Shown: positions 56,245-64,000 of the stretch, in pieces
How positions within the stretch are numbered: the first letter of the stretch is position 1
Layout of the letters: each line of letters starts with the position of its first letter
Assembly: GCA_026874595.1 (NCBI GenBank)
Contig: CM049311.1
Coordinates: 54,935,676-54,999,675 of the forward strand
From: Sipunculus nudus
Taxonomy: Eukaryota > Annelida > Sipuncula > Golfingiida > Sipunculidae
DNA: 64,000 nt
Reading direction: 5' to 3'
Translations under genes and position numbers: made by a program
Notes under the pieces: generated by a model
What the model was told of the DNA's origin: nothing
The model's input: only the letters and a program-made list of their open reading frames with translations
The model's database searches: none

Positions 56245-57690
56245 TGGGAATCCATAGTTAAATAAGAAGTGTTAAATCGTGGGACACATCGGTTAATTTT
56301 GGGGACAGTGCAGAGAACAAATTTGACTGGATTTAGATGCTAATCTTTATATCATTTCAATCGATCCGTCATAAACGTTAGCAGCTGTTCCTTGTTCAAC
56401 ACGTTGATCATCTATAAATGTGAGCAGCTGTTCCTTGTTCAACACGTTGATCATCTATAAATGTTAGCAGCTGTTCCTTGTTCAACACGTTGATCATCTA
56501 TAAATGTGAGCAGCAGTTCCTTGTTCAACACGTTGATCATCTATAAATGTGAGAAGCTGTTCCTTGTTCAACACGTTGATCATCTATAAATGGTCACTCT
56601 GATCCATTAAGAATTCTAGGGGATATTGCATGAACATGCAAACAAACTGTCACACATACAACAACAGTCAAATTATAGGCAAATAAGGAGGCAGGGGTGA
56701 AGGGTAAAATTTAACCTCCCTCCAGCCCTACTGACGGTTGTATTAATCAGTAAGGACCAATTGTAATTTAAGTTTGGGATCCATAACGGTGACCATGTAT
56801 AACAGATTACTGCTTAAGGGATTTATGATTAAAATAATAAAGAGGACATGACGGTGACTTGCATCTTACAGAGTGACTAAAAACAGGTATCAGGGCAATT
56901 AGAACACAATTAGCTATTAGTATTAACAATGGAATCTGACCAATTACCGATAACTGCCAATATCTACGCTCTGCTGCATTATAATGTAAGGATAAAGCTG
57001 ATACGTTTTTCATTTTCATTTTGTAGAGACAAATGAGCGTCCTGTTATAAGGTCTATGGTAAGAGCGTAGAAATTCATTCACCTGTCAGTGTATGTCTCA
57101 GTAAATTTGATATTACGTTCCAATCCCAGATTTACAGCCACTGAACTTTAACTTCTTTTATTTACCTCTTTATTAAGACACACAAAAAAAAAACTAAATT
57201 GCATTGCATTCAATAAGCGTGTCATTTTGAGGTATTAACACATAGATAACAAACACTTGATTTATCCTGCCATTAATTTTAGTATTTTCGTTAAAACGCT
57301 AAAAAATTACAAACTCCATTTGATTCAGTAAATTTGACTGCACATCAATAAAAGGGAAAATACATTTGCAGACAAAATATACCTGGTATTTGTAATCATA
57401 ATGTATTTCACTTGATGATTTAATAGTTATATTCCCATGTCTATACTTCCCGAAAAAAATGAAAGGTTTTAACCCTTAAACGTCTCACCCCCTTAAGGAA
57501 GCTAATGTGGTCCATAAAATTCTGCTGGTCGGAGATAAAAAGCCTGCGGGAGAGGATTGCAAATCATTGTGTGTATATAGATACCTCCTAACATAAACCA
57601 GTGTGAACGTTCGAAGAATCCTTAAGATCAATAAGCTGATAAATTTGTGACTGTTAATTGAATCTTGAAAGATGAAAATAAAAAAAAAAT
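56245..57690. repeat. Tandem segmental duplication D4, copy 2
   Basis: Partner of 54750-55945. It has gained a 43-bp array (56381-56592) where copy 1 has a single degenerate unit (CATAAATGTTAGCAATTTAT), and an extra segment near 57545-57580. A 91-codon minus-strand frame (56807-57082) is not open in copy 1. Confidence 0.8.
56381..56592. repeat. 43-bp minisatellite, five copies
   Basis: Units start at 56381, 56424, 56467, 56510 and 56553: GCAGCTGTTCCTTGTTCAAC, ACGTTGATCATCTATAAATG, TGA. Only single substitutions separate them (GTTAGCAGC, GCAGCAGTT, GAGAAGCTG). The array is young and confined to one D4 copy. Confidence 0.97.
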
Positions 57691-57699
57691 GATGCAGAG

Positions 57700-59810
57700 G
57701 ATTAAAATTGACGCGGGTGGTGCCTGTGAACCATCCCTTTAATTTTGTTGGCCTAATGTTTAGCTATGTTTACAAACGTTGGCTTTTTTAAAAGTGTGAC
57801 CAACGAAAATAATCGAAACACATAAACAAATGAAGTTTTTAACTGGTTCAGACGGCTTTCTTATAATTTATAGTTATACGTTACGAACAGCGAATTTTTC
57901 ACGGTTTCAGTGATTGCGTTTTTCACAACAGATGACTGCTATCAAATATGGCTGCTTCCTCTGTTTAGTCATTTCGACAGAAGCCACACGCAGACTCGCG
58001 GTTCCAGACAAAGAGTAGAATATATGGCTATTCGAACTCCAAATCAAGAACTCCTATAATGTCTGGTACCTGTCTTCAGACTATATCTATTTTGGAAAAT
58101 TCCCTGTAAGTAAATCCACATACCGGGAATGGGGTGCATGACCTCATACGTTGGATTTTTATTAGAGGCTAAAACGCTTCCGTACACGTACATATGTAGG
58201 TAACAGTATGAAGAAAAATTCTTCTTAATGTATATATTGCGAGAATCAATTGAATGTCCCTCTATAAAAACTTATGTTTTTCCTTTTTTTCTACAAAAAA
58301 AGATTCAGATATCTAAACTTTTCTTCCAGAAAGATTCTAACAGGTGAAAAAAGGCCAAAAAAATGTTTGTGTTTGTATCCATTTTTCATTGCTGCTCATG
58401 CAACCATTATCTATGAACGGTCATGCTACGCGTGTGTCTGGGAATAATGTTCTGGCGTCGAAAATACCTTATGTGACATACTTTTCGCCTGCTGTTGAGT
58501 ATTAGGCATAGGAGCAGGTTAAAAACTATTATCCTACCTACGAGAGTACCTAAATTCGTAGTTTGTAGGACAAAGAGGAAACAGTTCTGAAAACAATGGA
58601 GGCACAATTTTCAAACGCGCCTTTTATATAAGCGCTACTCAATTGAAAGAAGGTGCAATGTAGCGTTGCATCTGTATAAATGAAACTGCCATTTAAGTGA
58701 TGCATGCATCCCCCCCAGAGTCATTCTCCAAAATCTTTTCAAATCGGGGGAGGTAGGATTAAAAAAGTGACCCACATCAGGCAGTCAACATCAAGATTAC
58801 CTAGTACTTAAAAACAAGTGATAACAAGTGTAATCCGGAGAAGGTAAAGTTAATGTGTGTGCATGTGTGCTTGTGAATTGCTGCAGACATGACTAAATGA
58901 CGTTTGAAGATATTGGAAAGATAATCGGCTGGTTAATAACCACCGACATGTAGACAAATCAGTTTGTTTGTAATAGCTTACCCATGTGTAATATGTTAAC
59001 AAAATAATTAGCCATAAGTATCCAACTGGTAACGTATAACCTGCGGCTCGACGTCTTCATACCAGGACACCTCCAGCCGCCATGCTTGTCTTCATTTGTC
59101 ATCACGTGATACGTAGGCGACCTGATGTACGGAAACACTGGACATAAATGTCACAGTAAAGAAAGTGCTGCTACAGCATTCGAAAGTGCTTCGTCATTCG
59201 ATCGTTATGGGGTTTCTGGAGGGCGGAAAAATAAAGTGACCAGAATATTAACAGACCAAATTACAAATTTATATATGTGAGACAACCGCACTTTTGCTTG
59301 CTATCTATTACATAGATTCACTCATTAAACCAAGGACGGAGGGGTGCAGACCTGAAAGATTTAAGATTAATATTCTGTAGAAAAACACAAATAAACAAGC
59401 TTTCCTCATCCCAAGCCTGTTCCTACTTGAGAATGAAGTAGTCAAGCACCAGAAGCTACTGCATCTAGAAAATGTTGATAACGTCAAATATTTCGGCATG
59501 ATGGTGAGAGATTTCCACTAGGCCAGAGCTAAAACGTTATCAATGGCTCCTTTCTAAAACATATATACTACTCGAATTCCATTATTTTACACTCATATTT
59601 TAGTTATTCTTTCTTATCGCATTCTTTTTACAATATTAGGAGTGCCCGGTTTCTTGTAAAGGAACATATGATAAATGTTAACATATACAAATCTCGTATA
59701 ATAACTCGGGATTGAAGAAAGATGATTCGAATAAAACTGATTCGATTGAAGAAAGTAAAACGGATAAAATCTATCGTATTTTAAATGTGATTCCAGTAAA
59801 GAGGTAACTG
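57700..59810. other. No confident gene; possible further retrotransposon scrap at 59420-59520
   Basis: Mostly AT-rich. 59440-59515 on the plus strand reads VVKHQKLLHLENVDNVKYFGM, resembling the LENVDSVKYLGV word found near the C-terminus of Jockey/CR1 reverse transcriptases, but it is short and lies upstream of the better fragment at 59828. A patch at 59040-59250 with CpG-rich words has no family match. Confidence 0.35.
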
Positions 59811-59827
59811 TACAGTAATTTAGATCG

Positions 59828-60160
59828 ATACTAGTAAAGTATTTGACCAAGTGTGGCGTGATGGCCTTCTTAACTTTGAAGCGAGATGTTCATAGGACCC
59901 TGCTTCATTGATGGAGTGATGTTCTCACAAATTGGTTTATCATAATTCCATAATCAGTAACCTCACAAAGGCTTGTAATAAATGGTGAGTCCTTAGGACG
60001 CATTACCCCAGGCTTTCTCTGAACTCTAGTATTGGTTTCCACTTATATTAACTACAGATCAGTGACAGAGATGGTAACATTAAACAGGACATTTGTCTTA
60101 TTGCAGACGACAGGTGTCCGCTCAACATAACTGACAGGCCACTCTCATTATATCTGAGAC
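59828..60160 (+). pseudogene. Jockey/CR1-type LINE reverse transcriptase fragment
   Basis: Plus strand: DTSKVFDQVWRDGLL at 59828-59872 matches motif A (DISKAFDRVWH.GLL). A decayed middle with stops follows. Near 60073 DGNIKQDICLIADDRCPLNI matches the motif C region (...I.LFADDTSL). Stops and frameshifts are frequent. No flanking endonuclease or 3' tail is visible. Confidence 0.75.
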
Positions 60161-60640
60161 GATACATCGTGCCTTTTCAAGTTAGAAAAAAGGGCAAAAT
60201 AGTCATGCATAACGCCACAAAGCAGCCATAATTATGTTAAGATTTGAACTGCCGCTACATGCGGACGCCTATCTTTCCTCAGGGGAAAAGCCATGAGGTA
60301 TCAAAATATAAAAATTTTGTGTTTAATCATTTTATTTGGACTTTCATGGTCGTTATTCACTCCACTGTCATTAAACCTGCCATGGCGTCTCCATGTACTT
60401 AAATTAGAAAGTTAGGAGAAAGTAAAATGTCAGGCTGCTGCTTCAATGTGTTCATCAGTGGCAAAGGAAAATCGTTCTCCTCTACGCAAGCTATGAAAGT
60501 TTTTTTGTTTTTTTTTTCAGGCTGACGATTATCAGTTTACTCTGTTTAGCTTGAATTAAATCACCTTTAAGAGGAATATACCCTCATTTCCTGGATGACT
60601 TATATCATGGTGTCTCTTCCTGTCAGAGGTTTCATTAAGA
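60160..60640. other. No recognisable feature
   Basis: Probably further decayed retrotransposon at the left. A T-rich run lies at 60500-60518. There is no coding or RNA signal. Confidence 0.45.
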
Positions 60641-60769
60641 CAGCACTCAGAAACCCCACGGACGATAGACTACCACGAGCCAGAAATTTCTAGATGCAAA
60701 TCCTGTTTTAATAAAAAAAATATTGGTTAGGTCAGAGTTTTTACGACACCAAACTCTGTACAATCTAAG

Positions 60770-60925
60770 AAAAAACGGTTCCTGATGGTTCCTGATTAAG
60801 AACCCAAAAGGTTCTGGATAGAACCATGGTTCTTTCTGGAACTCTTTTCCCCCTGAAAAGGTTCCAGATGGAACCTGGAGGTTCGTGGCATGATCATAAC
60901 TCAAAATGATGTTCTAGATGGAACC
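60770..60925. repeat. Short palindromic GGTTCC/GGAACC repeat cluster
   Basis: CGGTTCCTGATGGTTCCTGA, AAAAGGTTCTGGATAGAACC, TGGTTCTTTCTGGAAC, AAAGGTTCCAGATGGAACC and TCTAGATGGAACC give several adjacent inverted GGTTC...GAACC pairs. Such GGTTCY-rich short elements are widespread in animal genomes. The minus-strand 85-codon frame over it is spurious. Confidence 0.65.
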
Positions 60926-60954
60926 CGTGCCTTGACCGGATACCGAGATGATTA

Positions 60955-61092
60955 AGACGCGCATGCGCAGCTTTATTTGAACTAATGAAGTCAACGGTCG
61001 GGCGGTGTGACTTACCTACCGTCCGGGACGTCCGGAACTGTCCGGGACCGTCCGACACCGTCCGGGACTCCCTGAATAACGTCCGGGACCTA
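60955..61092. promoter_or_regulatory. CpG-rich patch with NRF1-type site and GTCCGGGAC minisatellite
   Basis: GCGCATGCGC at 60959-60968 is a perfect NRF1-type palindrome. From about 61018 to 61092 the word CCGTCCGGGAC recurs in variants (GTCCGGGAC, GTCCGGAAC, GTCCGACAC). In AT-rich surroundings this is the densest CpG patch of the right end. It could be a promoter or only a GC-rich minisatellite. A possible exon appears about 2.8 kb further right, but linkage is unknown. Confidence 0.3.
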
Positions 61093-61099
61093 GCTGTAC

Positions 61100-61720
61100 C
61101 GCCCTGGACACAAGAACTAGATTAAACAATATTACTTAAATGTATACAGACACTTATTGATGTTAAGTACACGATTTTATTGTCCAGATCACATGAAATA
61201 TTGCTCTAATTAGCGACTGCATGTACAGTGATTTTTGTTATATTTAATTATGATTCTATCGGTTTAAAGAGAGATAATAGATACCTTATAATTTCCACCC
61301 AAAATTGTGCAAACAACTTCATACAATATATTAATAATAGAATAAATTTATAACTCTCTCTCTCTCTATAAAAATAAGTAACATCATCAATATGGAATAT
61401 AATTAAATCTATATTTACCATGAGGATGAGGCCTTTATTGATGTGCGTCTTGCTGATAGTATTATGTATTGCAAATATAATTAATGACACGTTATGATTA
61501 CAACAATACGGTTAAGCACACGGCATGTATCAGTGACAGCACCATTGACCACAGCCGTCAAACCGGGAAGATGGTAACGGTTCAACGCATTGTATAACAA
61601 CTCCTAATCACACCAACTCGCTAATTAATTATGTCACACCGACAGGCGTGCAGGGTTTCGGTGGAGCAAACAGTGGCAGGCGGTTGGTGATCAAAGGATC
61701 AGTTTTCCCCGACTTTCGTC
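61100..61720. other. No recognisable feature
   Basis: AT-rich, with a short (CT)n run at about 61354-61367. There is no coding signal. Confidence 0.5.
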
Positions 61721-61729
61721 CTCGACTAG

Positions 61730-61920
61730 GTGAGAATTTTTCAGGGCTAGTTCTGTAACCCCGGACGGTATATTGGCGGGTATAATCACATTCTGAATAC
61801 ATATGCTTACTAATTATAATGATATTAACATGATCATTGCCATGGCAATATAGGCCTACCAAACAATTTTATACTTTTAAAAAATATAATCGTAATATCT
61901 TTTAAGTGTTAATATTATAA
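61730..61920. repeat. Local duplication, copy 1 (partner 61950-62165)
   Basis: CCCCGGACGGTATATTGGCG, ATAATCACATTCTGAATACA and GATCATTGCCATGGC recur in the partner as CCCCGTACGGTATTCTGGGC, ATTATATTCAGAATGCATAT and ATAATCATTAGCATGGC. The partner has a large TAA expansion in between. Confidence 0.65.
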
Positions 61921-61949
61921 TATGTAGTATTTAATTTGGCTATTGCGCA

Positions 61950-62034
61950 TGGTTGATCCCAGGCCTGTTCGGGGCTGAATTTTGTTGCCCCGTACGGTAT
62001 TCTGGGCGGAAGGATTATATTCAGAATGCATATG

Positions 62035-62075
<41 letters not shown>

Positions 62076-62098
62076 TAATAGATTAATAATATTAATAG

Positions 62099-62144
<46 letters not shown>

Positions 62145-62165
62145 TAATCATTAGCATGGCTTCAA
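61950..62165. repeat. Local duplication, copy 2, with (TAA)n expansion
   Basis: It contains about 35 TAA-type triplets (62036-62142) interrupted by AACAATAATAGATTAA. The expansion sits at the position where copy 1 reads ACTAATTATAATGATATTAA, so the microsatellite grew from a short TAAT-rich seed after the duplication. Confidence 0.7.
62036..62142. repeat. (TAA)n microsatellite
   Basis: Two nearly pure TAA runs are separated by AACAATAATAGATTAATAAT and similar words. Confidence 0.95.
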
Positions 62166-62589
62166 ACTGATATATTCATATTAAAATATAATAATCACTA
62201 GCTGTGGAATATAATCACATGATCTTTGATTGTTTTGAAATGTAGTATATTTCGTTATTGCTGTTTTGGCGGATACAATTAGAAACAGTTCCAGCATTGT
62301 AAAAGAACAGTCACCAAACAAAAGTGAAAATCGGCTTGAGTGAATGAAACTGAACAAGCTGGACGATTATACATGAAATACATTCATAACATAAATAGCC
62401 TGTATACAATGTTTACAAGTCTCTATCCTTTTTCATTTCTTTAGAATGTTCGACAAATCATTTATTTTACATAGGACAAAAGAACACAAGCCTTGCAATT
62501 TTAAGTTTAGTCAGCAAATGGTAGAAATAAGAGCACTGTTTTCTAAATTGCTGTGGATTTTCAACATTTGGCCTTGAGACAAAACGAAC

Positions 62590-62790
62590 TCTCTCAATAT
62601 AAAGTCACACCAAATTGCACATTGACTGAAGATGTTCACTAATTAACTCGGTGTTGTATAGTGGGCTAATTATTACCAAGCGTAGACTTTACTTAGTTAA
62701 CACATGCATTCCTCTTTGCAGTGACAAGATACATCTGCCTGGCTATTAAGAGAGCAAATGAAAAAAAAAATTGACAGGAATTTTCCTATG
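62590..62790 (+). repeat. Local duplication around a splice-acceptor-like site, copy 1
   Basis: CTCTTTGCAG at about 62713-62722 is followed by TGACAAGATACATCTGCCTG, GCTATTAAGAGAGCAAATGA. The partner at 63110-63310 shares CTAATTAAC..GGTGTTG/GGTATTG words, the TTTGCAG acceptor-like site and AGATACATCTGCCTGGCT. The copies lie about 520 bp apart. The sequence after the acceptor keeps a short frame (RYICLAIKRANEK) in one reading. Confidence 0.5.
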
Positions 62791-63109
62791 AAAAGGTAAG
62801 TTTATATATCGTGTTTTAAAAGTTTTTCCAGAGTTATACTTAAATTGTAACCTGTCAAGTGGTACCAATACAAAGGGTATTGTGTATCACAAAACAAAAA
62901 TTAAGGTTTTTATGTCTGTATTTACATCTAATTGTGAGGAACATACAATACATTTTAAAGAATAAGACGAGGTTGCTTATTGATTATATTGATATACCGT
63001 TGTAATCCAATGCACACATATGCATTCTATTTTGTTTTGTTAATATTTTGTTTTTGAGACCTTAGTATTGGGGTTTTCACTACATAGGGACATGCGGGAC
63101 AGAACTGGG

Positions 63110-63310
63110 CCTCTCACTGTGTGGTTACGCTTAATTACACATTCGTTTAAGGCGTCCCCTAATTAACCAGGTATTGCATTGATTAATTACGTGTATTACC
63201 AAATACGGAATATACTGGTCACCCATCCATTCTTTCTCTTTGCAGGAACCAGATACATCTGCCTGGCTAGCAAGAATGAAATGAAAAGGAAGAGAGGATT
63301 TTCGTTGTAA
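63110..63310 (+). repeat. Local duplication around a splice-acceptor-like site, copy 2
   Basis: CCATTCTTTCTCTTTGCAG (a good pyrimidine tract plus CAG) ends at about 63246. After it, GAACCAGATACATCTGCCTG then GCTAGCAAGAATGAAATG reads RYICLASKNEMKRKRGFSL before a stop. The same frame as in copy 1 is open for about 12 residues (RYICLA.K). It may be a duplicated exon remnant or a plain repeat. Confidence 0.45.
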
Positions 63311-63701
63311 TTGGGCTGACGATTATAATGTGGTACGATGTTCAGGAGTTATTTCTAAATCATAAAAAAAAATGTTTTTAATAATGCACTTGGCATTCTG
63401 TATCACAAAGCAAAAAAAAAAAAAAAAACAGTTATTTTTGTCTGTCTTAACCACCTCTATATAAGGAGACTAAAAATAATTTGAAAGCAAGGTAATAAGT
63501 ATTATAAAGCAATTAAGAAAAAGTCAGAATTATTACGCATTCTATGTTAAATACCTTTGTAAAAAGTACGTGTTTATAATAGTTATTGTATTCATCATCT
63601 GCAGTTCATATGACTTAACATTTTTCGTGTCAAAGATATTTCGGGACGCTTGCCAAAACATTGTTTGGTAACAACATCAACATTCAGAATGCGATCCCCA
63701 C

Positions 63702-63742
63702 TCAGAGAGAGAGAGAGAGAGAGGGAGAGGGGGGAGGGGAGA
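63702..63742. repeat. GA-rich microsatellite
   Basis: AGAGAGAGAGAGAGAGAGGG followed by AGAGGGGGGAGGGGAGAG. Confidence 0.95.
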
Positions 63743-63839
63743 GTTCCAATTAGCGACTTCACAGACCAGAAACATCGTATGTTTATTAATTCTCAACTAC
63801 TGGTAATATATATTTCATCTCTTATTTTTTTTTTCAGAT

Positions 63840-64000
63840 CGATTCTCCGTACCTTTCCTTGCCAAGTACGCATTTGGCAATTAAGGGATATGATGACACG
63901 GAATCAGAGATTAGTTCGACCGTCGCAGTGTTTGGACTTTATCGCCGATCATACAGCTCATCGATTCTATGCAGGCATTTCGTTTGAAGATTTGTATACA
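63840..64000 (+). CDS. Possible exon, partial, running off the window
   Basis: CTCTTATTTTTTTTTTCAG ends at about 63838, an excellent 3' splice site by eye. After it one frame stays open to the window end (54 codons), reading SILRTFPCQVRIWQLRDMMT, RNQRLVRPSQCLDFIADHTA, HRFYAGISFEDLYT. GC content jumps to near 47% from the AT-rich intron-like sequence before it. A second frame is also open for about 51 codons, so openness alone is weak. I do not recognise the protein. The right-hand neighbour sequence would decide. Confidence 0.3.

Noticed and set aside
63239-63310. Fibroblast growth factor exon, from the YICL wording
   Set aside because: Only RYICLASK is reminiscent. The frame stops after about 20 residues and no other family residues are visible.

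Overview
This window looks like non-genic DNA from a large, AT-rich, repeat-dense invertebrate genome. The most likely source is a lophotrochozoan, probably a mollusc and possibly a bivalve. The evidence is indirect: several kinds of non-LTR retrotransposon debris, many micro- and minisatellites, a roughly 330-bp tandem repeat with a terminal GACGGACGGA-type tail and an AGCTCAG/CTGAGCT ending, a 21-bp CTCGAGATCTCGACTTAAC-type repeat, and a dispersed repeat with a TGACCCATGGGTCA core. I know these styles from bivalve DNA but could not search for them. There are no bacterial-style operons, and I see no complete cellular protein-coding gene or functional tRNA/rRNA. Most short open frames fall inside repeats or are broken in a paralogous copy.

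Layout. 1-10.9 kb is mostly unique-looking AT-rich sequence with a 21-bp minisatellite, a nine-copy 35-bp satellite, microsatellites and a tRNA-derived SINE-like patch. 11-50.2 kb is the most structured part: an old, diverged tandem segmental duplication with three partial units. Unit 1 is about 11.0-19.6 kb, unit 2 about 26.1-44.9 kb and unit 3 about 45.35-50.2 kb. Later insertions have pulled the units apart. These include non-LTR retrotransposons at 12.5-13.7, 30.8-31.6 and 47.6-49.1 kb, three loci of the 330-bp satellite, a family of about 650 bp in direct and inverted orientation, a broken RecQ-type helicase gene at 34.3-36.5 kb, a 716-bp solo-LTR-like element at 41.4-42.1 kb, and a perfect 593-bp tandem duplication at 47.2-48.4 kb. 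50-64 kb holds a 17-bp perfect hairpin followed by T8, 18-, 31- and 43-bp minisatellites, a second tandem duplication (54.75-57.7 kb), a Jockey/CR1-like reverse transcriptase fragment, a CpG-rich patch with an NRF1-type site, and a possible exon running off the right edge.

The most interesting object is a miniature LTR retrotransposon (TRIM-like) at 44.33-44.73 kb. Two short LTRs flank only about 119 bp, which still holds a primer-binding site for tRNA-Pro and a polypurine tract. A solo LTR of the same family sits at 12.79-12.95 kb with a 7-bp target duplication, inside a reverse transcriptase pseudogene. The LTR carries a tRNA-like A box and B box, so each LTR may hold an internal RNA polymerase III promoter, a layout comparable to plant Cassandra elements, whose LTRs carry 5S rRNA sequence. 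The matching position in duplication unit 1 (about 19.33 kb) appears to be the empty pre-insertion site.

The second is a pair of minus-strand coding remnants (13.8-14.3 and 31.6-32.2 kb) in paralogous duplication units. They share a protein reading frame with a leucine-rich pattern, so the duplicated unit may once have carried a real gene. All boundaries and similarity statements were made by eye.
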